From: Fibrobacter sp. UWB4
GTDB lineage: Bacteria > Fibrobacterota > Fibrobacteria > Fibrobacterales > Fibrobacteraceae
DNA: 64,000 bases
Assembly (NCBI RefSeq): GCF_002210345.1
Contig: NZ_MWQI01000008.1
Span: forward strand, 114,748-178,747
Direction of reading: 5' to 3'
Shown: piece by piece, positions 18,143-26,704 of the stretch
How the letters are laid out: every line of letters starts with the position of its first letter
Numbering within the stretch: position 1 is the stretch's first letter
Made by a program: the position numbers and the translations under genes
Notes under the pieces: model-generated
What the model saw: only the letters and a program-made list of their open reading frames with translations
Told to the model about the DNA's origin: nothing
Database searches by the model: none

Positions 18143-18150
18143 CAAAAATA
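18143..18150 (-). promoter_or_regulatory. AAAACCTATTTTTG promoter-like element before TIGR02147
   Basis: The coding strand reads AAAACCTATTTTTG 13 bases before the start. The other TIGR02147 gene has AAAACCTATATTTG just before its start. Confidence 0.4.
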
Positions 18151-18276
18151 GGTTTTTCCCATAAAATTTCCAATTTTTTGACGCCTGCTTTATCATTTTT
18201 TTTCTAGAATCGTTGACATATTTGTCCACACCGTCCTGGGGCACATTCCACCCCTAGCCAGCAGCCACTAAATTGC

Positions 18277-18284
18277 TAAATTTG
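18277..18284 (+). promoter_or_regulatory. purC: TAAATTTG element before purC
   Basis: TAAATTTG ends 7 bases before the purC ATG and fits TAnnTTTG; the following GGAG could also be the ribosome site. Confidence 0.35.
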
Positions 18285-18291
18285 GAGTACT

Positions 18292-19176
18292 ATGAGCTTA
18301 AAATTCGAAACCCCCATTACCGAAGTTCCGCTGTTCCACCAGGGTAAAGTACGTGACATGTACGACCTCGGCGACAGCTTCCTGATGGTCGCTAGCGACC
18401 GTCTTTCCGCTTTTGACGTGGTTCTCCCGACCCCGATTCCGGGCAAGGGCAAGATCCTGAACCAGCTTTCCCTTTTCTGGTTCAAGCACCTTGGCATGAA
18501 GAACCATCTCATCACCGCCGACGTGAACGAATATCCGGCAGTGCTCAAGAAGCATGCTGATTACCTCCGCGGCCGTTCCATGATCGTGAAGAAGGCTAAC
18601 CGCCATTCTGTGGAATGCATCGTGCGCGGATACATCGTCGGTTCTGGCTGGAAGGACTACCAGAAGACCGGTAAGATCTGCGGTCACGTTCTCCCGCAGG
18701 GTCTCCAGCTCTGCCAGAAGCTCGAAAAGCCGCTCTACACGCCGAGCACCAAGCCGGACGTAGGCCACGACGAAAACATCAGCTTCGAACAGACTTTCGA
18801 TATCGTTGGCGAAAAGGTTGCAACGACTCTCCGTGACATGTCCCTCGACATCTACACGAAGGCTCGCGACTACGCAGCAAGCAAGGGCATCATCCTCGCT
18901 GACACCAAGTTCGAATTCGGTGAAATCGACGGCGAAACCATCCTCATCGACGAAGTGCTTACTCCGGACTCCAGCCGTTACTGGCCGGCAGACAAGTACC
19001 AGGTTGGCAAGAACCAGGAAAGCTTCGACAAGCAGTACGTCCGCGACTGGCTCGAAACGCTCGACTGGGGCAAGACCTACCCGGGTCCGGAAATTCCGCC
19101 TGAAGTCGTGAAGAACACGCTCGCCAAGTACGAAGAAATCTTCGTGCGCCTCACCGGCAAGCAGCCCGAGCTGTAA
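18292..19176 (+). CDS. purC: SAICAR synthetase (phosphoribosylaminoimidazole-succinocarboxamide synthase)
   Basis: 294 residues, matching the longer PurC class. It joins aspartate to CAIR in purine synthesis, using ATP. Recognised segments are QGKVRDMYDLGDSFLMVASDRLSAFDVVLP at the N-terminus (quoted parts: KVRDMYDLG and DRLSAFDV), VECIVRGYIVGSGW, DTKFEFGEIDGE and LIDEVLTPDSSRYWP. The start follows TTTGGAGTACT. It is a single gene with repeats and a terminator downstream. Confidence 0.97.
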   Translation: MSLKFETPITEVPLFHQGKVRDMYDLGDSFLMVASDRLSAFDVVLPTPIPGKGKILNQLSLFWFKHLGMKNHLITADVNEYPAVLKKHADYLRGRSMIVKKANRHSVECIVRGYIVGSGWKDYQKTGKICGHVLPQGLQLCQKLEKPLYTPSTKPDVGHDENISFEQTFDIVGEKVATTLRDMSLDIYTKARDYAASKGIILADTKFEFGEIDGETILIDEVLTPDSSRYWPADKYQVGKNQESFDKQYVRDWLETLDWGKTYPGPEIPPEVVKNTLAKYEEIFVRLTGKQPEL

Positions 19177-19390
19177 GAGACCACTCGGCTCTATCGCATA
19201 AACAAGAATGTGATTCCGCCTCGCTCTCGCAACCACGCCTCGTTAAATAAATCCAAGCCGAATACAGCAGAAACAAGCTTGCTTGTTTCTATTGTTGAGG
19301 CGCCGGTTTATGCAATGAAATCGCAATACGAGGCGTTTGTTGCTCACGGAGACCGCACAGCTCTATCGCATAAGCAAGAATGTGATATTA
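19177..19390. repeat. purC downstream region with direct repeats and a palindrome
   Basis: A 38-base segment (GAGACC...CTCTATCGCATAA...CAAGAATGTGAT) occurs at about 19177 and again at about 19350. Between the copies lies GAAACAAGC-TT-GCTTGTTTC (19272-19291), a perfect 9-bp inverted repeat. No gene is seen. Confidence 0.6.
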
Positions 19391-19428
19391 AAAACGCGCA
19401 GACCTTCGGGCCTGCGTTTTTCTTTTTG
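19391..19428 (+). terminator. purC terminator
   Basis: AAACGCGCAGACC, loop TTCG, GGCCTGCGTTTTT followed by CTTTTTG; the stem has two small irregularities. Confidence 0.7.
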
Positions 19429-19429
19429 C

Positions 19430-19800
19430 GTCATGTTGAGCGACAATGTCGCGAAACATCCAGTAAAGTCTTGTATTGCGTAACAAGAAATAACTGGGTC
19501 CTTCGTCACGTTGTTCCTCTGGACGACGAATTGTTCAACGTCATCCTGACGCCAACGACGGAAGACAACTCAGAAGGCGAGTGTTGCAACCATGCTTGCA
19601 TGGGCATAACCGAGCCAAAGAGTTGGGGCGTAGCCCCATCCAGTTAAGTCTAGTGTTGTGAAACAAGAAATAACTGGATTCCTCACTTCGTTCGGAATGA
19701 CGAAGACGCAATGACTGGATTCCTCACTTCGTTCGGAATGACGAGAATGCGGAACGCTCAGGGTGACGAGAGTGCGGAATGTTCGGAATGACGAAGATGC
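19430..19800. repeat. Large cluster of dispersed repeats
   Basis: About 370 bases without a gene, composed of several units: GAAGGCGAGTGTTGCAACC joined to a CCATGCTTGCATGG centre and CCGAGCC end (about 19576-19617), ACTGGATTCCTCACTTCG units twice at about 19671 and 19713, and TTCGGAATGACG ends. Confidence 0.7.
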
Positions 19801-19805
19801 AACAA

Positions 19806-20615
19806 TTACTCCAAATAATATTCCCGGAGTGCGTCAATGGTCGCGGTGGGCACGTGCATCCGCTGCGTGATAAAGTTCAAAAGCGAGCCATATTCCGCAT
19901 TGATGCGCTTGAGCGGAATTTCAAGATACTCGCGTTTGACGCTCACCAAGAAATGCAGAATGTCGAGCTGCGTCTCCGTCATTCCCGATTGGCGGCCCTT
20001 GGCAGTCATCGCTTCGAGCGGCTTGCGGTACGAGTTTTCGGATTCCGCATAATCATCTAGAATGGCGTTGTCAGCGGCACCGAGAGCAGCAAGCATCAAA
20101 GCCGAGCAAAAACCACAGCGGTCCTTGCCCGAAGTACAGTGCCACAGCACAGGCGCCCCCTTTTGCGCAAGAACAGTTTCAAAGACTTTCGCATACTGAG
20201 CGCCCGCATAATCGCTATCGACAAAGTAATTATAGAGTTTATCCTTTAACAGTCCAGCAATCGGATGGCGGGCAATACCAAAAAGAAATTCCATAAAGTC
20301 CACGCCCGTCGCAGGCACCACCTGGTCCTTGTTAAACGCATCACCGTGCATGGAATCATCCAGGACAGGAATCAACACAGATTCCATTCCATCGAGAAGT
20401 TTGTCCGGCTTTTGCATGTATTCAAAGTCGGAGCGCAAATCAATCACCAGATGTACGCCAAAATCATCGCGCAGTCGGTGCAAATCATGCTCCGTCGCCT
20501 TGGACAAGTTGCTACTGCGGAAAAGCAAATTGTGCTTGACATGAGAGCCGCCGGCCGGAATCCCGCCGAGCTGTCGTGCATTGTCAATCGACTCGAACTT
20601 TAAAACATTCGCCAT
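19806..20615 (-). CDS. Tyrosine-protein phosphatase (Y_phosphatase3 family)
   Basis: 269 residues. The active-site signature HCTSGKDRCG (HCx2GKDRxG, the CX5R phosphatase loop) lies near residue 160; an N-terminal NARQLGGI segment and VIDLRSDFEY with the conserved Asp-Leu-Arg are typical of the PF13350 family of bacterial tyrosine or phosphoinositide phosphatases. The start at 20615 follows AAAGGGAG. No signal peptide is present, so it is cytoplasmic. Its substrate is unknown and it stands alone between repeat-filled gaps. Confidence 0.87.
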   Translation of the reverse strand: MANVLKFESIDNARQLGGIPAGGSHVKHNLLFRSSNLSKATEHDLHRLRDDFGVHLVIDLRSDFEYMQKPDKLLDGMESVLIPVLDDSMHGDAFNKDQVVPATGVDFMEFLFGIARHPIAGLLKDKLYNYFVDSDYAGAQYAKVFETVLAQKGAPVLWHCTSGKDRCGFCSALMLAALGAADNAILDDYAESENSYRKPLEAMTAKGRQSGMTETQLDILHFLVSVKREYLEIPLKRINAEYGSLLNFITQRMHVPTATIDALREYYLE

Positions 20616-20649
20616 AAGCTCCCTTTCCTACACTTCAATATATGAAATT

Positions 20650-20750
20650 TCACAAACGTCATTCTGAATGAAACGCAGTGGAATGAAGAATCCAGTAAAA
20701 CTTGACTGGATCCTTCGGGCTTACGCCCTCAGGATGACGCACTTGGCCTC
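20650..20750. repeat. Dispersed repeat unit
   Basis: CTTGACTGGATCCTTCGGG and CCCTCAGGATGACG form the typical palindromic unit between the phosphatase start and the end of the next operon. Confidence 0.6.
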
Positions 20751-20769
20751 CCTACTCGGCCAAAGCGCG

Positions 20770-21456
20770 TCACTTCTTCACGATTCTCAGAACGCCCTGC
20801 TTGTTGTATTCAGGAGCATCCTTGGAGAAGAGCGTCTTCGTTTCTTGACGGAGCACGTATTTTTCGCCCTCGCCCCAGTCAATGACACTCCCCGACTTTG
20901 CCGGAATGCCGTCGCCAAACAAGCTATCAGCGGCCATCAAGAGAGCCTCTTCCGGGTCTTCGATCGTATTCGAGATGCACAAATCCGGCAGCGTAAACAC
21001 AGCCAGGCCAAGCGTGTAAAGCGAGTCGCCCGAATCGAGAATGTTGATCCACGGATCCATCGGGTAATCGCAATCGCCAAACTGTTCTTCGAAAGCCTTC
21101 GCGGTCCAGGCCGTGCCAGACTGCTGCATATAAACGCCCGCAGCCTTTGCGTTAAGCACTTTCACAATGGCGGAATTCACCATTTCGACATCGTCCATCG
21201 TCTTTACGTTCCCGAGCAAGAACAAGAGCGACTTGTGGCCTACAATCGCCGCTTCTTCTTCAGCGGAAATTTCATCACGTTCCTTGAAAATTTCCAGGAG
21301 GTCGGCAGAAGCGCCCTGGCGAACCACGTTGAACTGCACACTGCAACCAGGAATCATCAGAGTCTTGGTATCGGCCTTCACCTGAACATTTTCGGTAATG
21401 GAAAACGGTTCATCAACAGCAACGGGAATCGGGAAAGCTAGAACAAACTGGTTCAT
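20770..21456 (-). CDS. Unrecognised cytoplasmic protein in glycosyltransferase operon
   Basis: 228 residues, acidic, no signal peptide or membrane segment. Visible segments are VDEPFSITENVQVKADTKTL, SAEEEAAIVGHKSLLFLLG and a C-terminal DSLFGDGIPAKSGSVIDWGE. The layout is reminiscent of DUF4261-type proteins, but I cannot confirm that. Its start overlaps the end of the MurG-like glycosyltransferase gene by 4 bases, so it is the third gene of a coupled unit with that enzyme and the membrane protein upstream. Confidence 0.7.
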   Translation of the reverse strand: MNQFVLAFPIPVAVDEPFSITENVQVKADTKTLMIPGCSVQFNVVRQGASADLLEIFKERDEISAEEEAAIVGHKSLLFLLGNVKTMDDVEMVNSAIVKVLNAKAAGVYMQQSGTAWTAKAFEEQFGDCDYPMDPWINILDSGDSLYTLGLAVFTLPDLCISNTIEDPEEALLMAADSLFGDGIPAKSGSVIDWGEGEKYVLRQETKTLFSKDAPEYNKQGVLRIVKK

Positions 21457-22739
21457 ATTGACCTCTCTTTTATTTTTCGAACAACATCATAAACCGCGTC
21501 ATGAAGCAAGTTCTGCTCTTCGACCTTCGGCATTTTCACGGACTTTTCAAAAGCGTTTGCGAGCGTTTCGGCAGAAAGTTCATCTGCCGGGATTTCAACC
21601 GCGTAGCCGGCCTTTGACAGATCGCGAGCCAGCACAATCTGCTCAAACTGCCCTGGCGTCGGTACAAAGATACATTTTGCACCAAGTTCCGCCATGTCCA
21701 TCACCGTGCTGTAGCCGCCACGGCTCACCACAAAATCGGCCCGCTTCACGGCTTCCGCAAAATCATCCGTCGCCAAGTGCGTATGGAACTCGATATTCCC
21801 TTCGGTCCACGTTTTTTGCTCTGCTGAAGGTTTCCCGAGAATCATCATGTGATGCCCCGGGATTTTCAAAAGCGCTTCGCGCAACTGGAGTTCAAACTGC
21901 GTACGTGCAGGTTCCACCCCCGATACGACCGCAACGACCTTGTAGGCCGAGCGCATCACGGAAGAGCGCATTCCAAGAGTTCGCTTTTCGGAAGGCTCGG
22001 AAGCGACATTCCATTCCACGCTCGCCGAGTGCGCCATGAATTCCGACACGCTCATCAAGTCCACGTCCCGTTCGAGATTCGGCGCATTTTCAGCATTTTC
22101 AACAGAACTCGGCGCACTTCCCGCTAAATTCGAAGCATTCTCGCCAGCCTTCGCATTCCACTCTGAAAATCTCGAAAGCACTCCGACATAACGCATCGGC
22201 TTATCGCCAGGTGTCGCCCCCGAATGCGAAAGCGACCCCGCATAGCCCGGATAAATTTCCAAATCCGGCACCCAGACTTCATCGAACTTGCGCATGATGT
22301 TCGCATGCCACATCACGCCAATGCGTTCAAATGCAGCAAACGCCCGCGGGAACGCAATGCGCCGCTGGTGCGTCATGTAAATGCTAAGAGCCTTCTTGGA
22401 ATAAAACGCAAAACGGTTGTCCGAAAACAGCACATCGTAACCGTGGCGTTCCACCATTTCTTCGGCAAAGTGGTGTTCGTAACGCATCACGGCATTCAGG
22501 TGCATGCTGTTCTTTAAAAGCCAGAGCGCCATATTGTAGCCGTGCTTCGGATAGACAATGTTGTAGCTCGGCGCCAAGCGCTGCCGCAGTTCCGGGAAAA
22601 CTTCACGGAAAAAATTTGCATTCGCCTTGACTACGGCAAGTTCGACCTCGGCACCCGCCCGCAAGAACTCGCGGACTACGGGCACACAGCGAGTCGCATG
22701 CCCAAGTCCCCAATCAAGCGGCGCTACAAGGACTTTCAC
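21453..22739 (-). CDS. MurG-like glycosyltransferase (GT28 C-terminal fold)
   Basis: 428 residues. The N-terminus MKVLVAPLDWGLGHATRCVP is the family's first loop; the C-terminal domain has SRGGYSTVMDMAELGAKCIFVPTPGQFEQIVLA, quoted here as SRGGYSTVMDMAELG plus VPTPGQFEQ, where nucleotide-sugar binding occurs. It resembles the MJ1255/UDP-sugar transferase group. Between the domains (about 193-265) is a low-complexity insert rich in Asn, Ser, Ala and Glu (NASNLAGSAPSSVENAENAP) whose DNA repeats ATTCG and GCATTTTC words. It overlaps both neighbours by 4 bases. The acceptor is unknown; with the PMT-like partner, glycan or glycolipid assembly is inferred. Confidence 0.82.
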   Translation of the reverse strand: MKVLVAPLDWGLGHATRCVPVVREFLRAGAEVELAVVKANANFFREVFPELRQRLAPSYNIVYPKHGYNMALWLLKNSMHLNAVMRYEHHFAEEMVERHGYDVLFSDNRFAFYSKKALSIYMTHQRRIAFPRAFAAFERIGVMWHANIMRKFDEVWVPDLEIYPGYAGSLSHSGATPGDKPMRYVGVLSRFSEWNAKAGENASNLAGSAPSSVENAENAPNLERDVDLMSVSEFMAHSASVEWNVASEPSEKRTLGMRSSVMRSAYKVVAVVSGVEPARTQFELQLREALLKIPGHHMMILGKPSAEQKTWTEGNIEFHTHLATDDFAEAVKRADFVVSRGGYSTVMDMAELGAKCIFVPTPGQFEQIVLARDLSKAGYAVEIPADELSAETLANAFEKSVKMPKVEEQNLLHDAVYDVVRKIKERSI

Positions 22740-25276
22740 TTTTCAGCCTCAAACCAGGCATGCGCCCAGTCTCCATGGTCGCAGTCCTTGTTGTCACCCA
22801 TCGTGACGCGCAGGTTTATCGACTTTGCGCCCTTGATGTCAAGTCTCAAGCGTTCCTTGTCCGTCGTATAAAGCTTCTTGGAATGGTAAATTTCACGACC
22901 ATCAGCTTCAACAATAAAGAAGGCGCCATCGCCACAAGCACTTTCGTCATCAAGGCCAATAACAACATTCAACCAATCGTAACCGCGAGCAAGCGAATAC
23001 TCAATCGATGAATTTGCATGGCTACCAATGCCATAGCGGAACGGTTCGCCGTCAATCGTAATCTTGTGATGGTCCACCGTTGCATCAATTTGCGGCTCGC
23101 CCCATTCCTGGAAGAACTTGCTCACTTTAAGTTTTGACAAAAGCGCCACATTCGGAGCGTCAACAAAGAAGTCGCGGTACGTGACAAGCGTATCTTCGTC
23201 AGGCATGTAGCAGCTCAGCACAACGCGGTTCAAGCCGGCACGGATCTTTGCCGCATCCAGAATAAGCGTATCGGCGCTGTTCGAGACGAGGATTTCACCC
23301 TGTTTCTTGTCGTTCAACGTGTAATCGCAAGCGATTGATTCCGGAAAGCGCTTGTTCACGACAATCATGCCGTTCGATTCTTCGGTCACCATGAAGTTCT
23401 GTGCGTAATGCGACACGCCCTTCTTCGAAATAATCTTGTAAATTGCAAGTCCATAGCCGAACAGACGAGCTTCCATCAATACGCGTTCATTTTTGTAATT
23501 GCTGAGAATATCGTCAATCTGGTCGGTCGTCTTGAATCCGACCACGCGGCTATTGCGGTTAACCTTTCCGTAGCCATCCTGACCACGAACAAGATAAATG
23601 TTTCCGCCAGACTTCTGCATCCATTCCGCAAACTGTTCGGTACTCCAGCTCTTAAACGTATTTTCGCTAAATGACGTATGGCCCGAAGCAAGCATCTGCC
23701 ACGGTCTTGCATAAATGAACACGGAGTTCTTCGGATACTTGGCAAGTTCCGTATTCAAGAAGTCCTCTTCGATAAGGAGCTTGTTCTTGTAGTAGAGCAT
23801 GTTCGCCTTGTAGCTCGGGGCATGGTAAACCATCAACCCTACAGACAGGAGGCATGCTACACCCGCGACGATTTTTGCCGCAGCGTCTTTTTGCATTTTC
23901 GTCGTAAACACAAGCGCATCGTAAAGCCCAAGCGCCATCAAAAGCGCAAACATCGGGAGCGCCACAAGCACATAACGCTGGTTGATGTCAATCGTAAACG
24001 TTCCCGACACGTTCAGGAGAATCACGAAAATCTGCACACAGAACGTGATGCCCAAGATGAACCCGCGCACGTAACGGCGGGAATAGATCATGCGGAACAG
24101 GAGCCAGACCGTCGCCAAAAGCAAGATCACGGTAAACGTCGTATAGAACGGATTTTCCATAATGCCGCCAAACGCGGAATCCGTATTGAGGTTCATCATG
24201 ACATCGATGTTTGTCTTCAGGTTAAACCAGAAGTTTTCAAGCGAGTGCGCCGCATGCGTACCGCCCTGGAAATCATACCCGCGATACGCGGCCATCGTGT
24301 TGACCGAGGGCCAGCTTACCGCAATCACGGACGCGACAAAAGCAGGCAAGCGGTACGGCTTTTCAAGGAAGTAACGGTAATAGTAAAGCGCAAACGGGAT
24401 AAATGCAAACACGGTTTCCTGGCGAGTCTGCGCAAAGAATCCAAGCAGCGGGACCGTCAAAAGGAAATGCTTCCACGTGACCTTGTTCGTCGGCACAAAA
24501 GCATACCACGCCATGAGAACAGCAAGCAAAAGAATATACAGGACTTCAGTCGATGCCGAGCGCGACTGCAACAGGTAAATCGGCATGCCGCCCAGGAACG
24601 CCGTCGCCGCAAGCGCAAGCTTATCGCTCTTGAACCACTTGGAAAGCGCAAGGAAGAAAGCTATCAAGCTCAAGATGTAGAACGGGTAGTTCACCATCAA
24701 CGCTGAATCGCGGTTCGGTTCCATGAAGTTGAACACGAGCGAGTAGACAAAGCCAAGCGCCTTGCCCTTGAAGTTGTTCACCTCGGTCTTGCAGTCGAGA
24801 ACGCCATCCGTCCAGACGCCCTCGTTACAGACACCGCCCGTATGCTGGAAATACATCTGGAGGCCCATCGATTCCCAGCTCGTCTCGTCGCTCAGGACGC
24901 GGTGCGTATTGCCGATGTTTCCAAAGATGAATACAGAAAACACAATGAGCAAAAGCGTAAGCCCGCAGAAGCTCTTGCCACTCGGCATAAACCCGCGAAA
25001 ATGCTTTGCGATAAATGGCGCGTTGACAACGACACCCGCCACAAGCAAGAGGAACGTGAGGAGGATCGAATAATACCCCCACTCGATATCCCAATGGCGC
25101 GCATAAGACACGGATAAATTGTTAAAAATGAGGAAAGCGGAGACGAGCACAAACAGCGTAACCGCCAACATGACATTCTGAGGTTTATCCCAATGAAGAG
25201 AATCCTTCCATTCCATCAAAGACTGACGTAAAGACTTACGCTTCACATCAACCCTTCCTAACTTTTCTTTTTTCAT
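22736..25276 (-). CDS. PMT-like multi-spanning membrane protein fused to an NPCBM domain
   Basis: 846 residues. About ten or more hydrophobic segments between 40 and 480 with the loop structure of GT-C glycosyltransferases (ArnT/PMT-like); the first external loop contains SDETSWESMG, with acidic residues as in the catalytic loop of that fold. After a periplasmic part, residues about 700-846 form a novel putative carbohydrate-binding module (NPCBM): YGIGSHANSSIEYSLARGYD, VVIGLDDES and NLRVTMGDNKDCDHGDWAHA. An enzyme that moves a sugar from a lipid carrier and itself binds carbohydrate is inferred. It heads the three-gene unit; AAGG precedes the ATG. Confidence 0.82.
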   Translation of the reverse strand: MKKEKLGRVDVKRKSLRQSLMEWKDSLHWDKPQNVMLAVTLFVLVSAFLIFNNLSVSYARHWDIEWGYYSILLTFLLLVAGVVVNAPFIAKHFRGFMPSGKSFCGLTLLLIVFSVFIFGNIGNTHRVLSDETSWESMGLQMYFQHTGGVCNEGVWTDGVLDCKTEVNNFKGKALGFVYSLVFNFMEPNRDSALMVNYPFYILSLIAFFLALSKWFKSDKLALAATAFLGGMPIYLLQSRSASTEVLYILLLAVLMAWYAFVPTNKVTWKHFLLTVPLLGFFAQTRQETVFAFIPFALYYYRYFLEKPYRLPAFVASVIAVSWPSVNTMAAYRGYDFQGGTHAAHSLENFWFNLKTNIDVMMNLNTDSAFGGIMENPFYTTFTVILLLATVWLLFRMIYSRRYVRGFILGITFCVQIFVILLNVSGTFTIDINQRYVLVALPMFALLMALGLYDALVFTTKMQKDAAAKIVAGVACLLSVGLMVYHAPSYKANMLYYKNKLLIEEDFLNTELAKYPKNSVFIYARPWQMLASGHTSFSENTFKSWSTEQFAEWMQKSGGNIYLVRGQDGYGKVNRNSRVVGFKTTDQIDDILSNYKNERVLMEARLFGYGLAIYKIISKKGVSHYAQNFMVTEESNGMIVVNKRFPESIACDYTLNDKKQGEILVSNSADTLILDAAKIRAGLNRVVLSCYMPDEDTLVTYRDFFVDAPNVALLSKLKVSKFFQEWGEPQIDATVDHHKITIDGEPFRYGIGSHANSSIEYSLARGYDWLNVVIGLDDESACGDGAFFIVEADGREIYHSKKLYTTDKERLRLDIKGAKSINLRVTMGDNKDCDHGDWAHAWFEAEK

Positions 25277-25436
25277 AGTGCCTTAAATATAACTTTTATA
25301 CGCAAATTTCAACCAATCATTAAAGAATTTTTGACCAAAACTTATTATTGCATGCCTATATGAAACAGATGCAACAAAAAAATTTCAAAGCAGCTGTATT
25401 ATGCGCGTTTCATAGACTTTCAGGGGTTATTTTGTA

Positions 25437-25444
25437 TATATTTG
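25437..25444 (+). promoter_or_regulatory. TATATTTG element before the lipoprotein/radical SAM cluster
   Basis: TATATTTG lies 39 bases before the first lipoprotein start, leaving a short leader with GTTAGGAGTT as ribosome site. The rest of the gap from 25277 holds only AT-rich sequence. Confidence 0.5.
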
Positions 25445-25482
25445 AAAAAAGAGGATGTACCGAAGGTCGTTAGGAGTTAAAA

Positions 25483-26124
25483 ATGTTTTACAAACACTGG
25501 AAAAAGATATCACTTGCACTGACCGGATTATTCTGGGCCAGCTGTGAAACAACCACTACAGAGCCTCCCCTTTACGGAGCGCCTCCCCAGTACTCCAGCA
25601 GCACGGAAACTCAAGGCACAAGTTCCAGCGAAGCGGTCTCGTCCAGTTCAACGGAACAAGCCTCGTCCAGCAGCCAGGCAAACGCCAGCTCCGCCGAAGT
25701 CACATGCACTCCCGGAGATTCCATCGTCAGTTACTATAGCCCCTCTTATTCGGCGGATGTCGCCAAGATGAATGCCGAAGGAAGAGCAAAACGCGATGCC
25801 TTAGGCAAGATCGACAGCATCAAGCAAACCCTGCAAGAAAAGCCGCAATGCCTTGACGACTTGAGCAACGAGCTTGGCAATTTTCCCGTGCTGTATGGCG
25901 CCCCAGTCAATCTGCATTTCGACGAAGTCTGTAGCGACGGCACGACACGCCCGACCCAGGAATACCTCGACTACCTGAAAATGAAAGAGGAATGGGAAAG
26001 AAACAAGCCCGCCCTGGACGAAGAATGCAAAAGGATCCACGACGAGAAACTAAGTAAAATCGAACAGCGAATCAAGAAATGCATAGAAACGGGCATTCTG
26101 GATCGCGAAGAATCTGAGAAATAA
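25483..26124 (+). CDS. Candidate radical SAM-modified lipoprotein A (two YGAP motifs)
   Basis: 213 residues. The signal MFYKHWKKISLALTGLFWAS ends in lipobox WASC (Cys21). After it come PPLYGAPPQYSSS and a long Ser-rich linker (about 40-75), then an alpha-helical, charged domain with Cys residues; a second YGAP lies in FPVLYGAPVNLHF near 135. The HWKK...W(S/A)xC signal is shared with three other lipoproteins of this cluster. It resembles the 'radical SAM-associated putative lipoprotein' group (TIGR04134) in having YG-x-P soon after the lipid-bearing Cys. It is followed after 3 bases by the next gene. Ribosome site TAGGAG. Confidence 0.75.
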   Translation: MFYKHWKKISLALTGLFWASCETTTTEPPLYGAPPQYSSSTETQGTSSSEAVSSSSTEQASSSSQANASSAEVTCTPGDSIVSYYSPSYSADVAKMNAEGRAKRDALGKIDSIKQTLQEKPQCLDDLSNELGNFPVLYGAPVNLHFDEVCSDGTTRPTQEYLDYLKMKEEWERNKPALDEECKRIHDEKLSKIEQRIKKCIETGILDREESEK

Positions 26125-26127
26125 ATT

Positions 26128-26685
26128 ATGAAAACAAGCATTCTTTATCATTGGAAAAAATTCCTGGTCTCGCTGACCGCATTTTTGTGGAGCGCTTGCG
26201 ACAATTCAGCGGACGCATCAGAAATCTATATAGAAACGCCCAGTTACGGGGTGCCATTGCTGAGCAGTTCGTCCGAAACCATCGATCAAAGCTCTAGCAG
26301 CATCGGCGAATCCAGCTCAAGCAGCGAAATGGACAAGTTCAGTTCCAGTTTTTCAGCTGTATACGCTCCGCCTACGGTCTTTTGCTACAACGACACGGCC
26401 GTAAACAGTTCCGGCAAGGTTTTTGAAACGATCAGTTGCGAAAATGGCGAAAAGTTCCTAAGGACTCCTCAACTCTACAACGACCTCCCCGAATCTAGAT
26501 CGGAACTCCCGGAAGGCGTCCAGGTCAACGCCCCGATCCCCGGTCAAGGCGGATTAGCATCGAACTGTCAAAGAGTCCCTGACACCTGCATTGACGGAGT
26601 CGAAGAAGACGAATACGGGAATCTCAAGCCCATCGGAGGCTGTTACCCCACTATCGACTGTCCTGAAAAAGAACCAAAGCCCTAA
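26128..26685 (+). CDS. Candidate radical SAM-modified lipoprotein B
   Basis: 185 residues. Signal with YHWKKFLVSLTAFLWSAC, lipid-bearing Cys at about residue 25, then SYGVPLLSSSSE and a Ser linker, and a Cys-containing domain (CYNDTAVNSSGKVFETISC ... CYPTIDCPEKEPKP). The C-terminal domain is clearly paralogous to that of lipoprotein C (CHNATATNDLGEVFDIIEC ... CIPTIDCPEKH). It sits between A and C in one direction and is probably in one transcript with them. Confidence 0.75.
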   Translation: MKTSILYHWKKFLVSLTAFLWSACDNSADASEIYIETPSYGVPLLSSSSETIDQSSSSIGESSSSSEMDKFSSSFSAVYAPPTVFCYNDTAVNSSGKVFETISCENGEKFLRTPQLYNDLPESRSELPEGVQVNAPIPGQGGLASNCQRVPDTCIDGVEEDEYGNLKPIGGCYPTIDCPEKEPKP

Positions 26686-26704
26686 ACATAATCAACTCAT
26701 TACA

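Noticed and set aside
23678..24706. 342-codon open frame antisense to the PMT-like gene
   Set aside because: Highly basic translation without domain; the sense strand encodes a coherent membrane protein.
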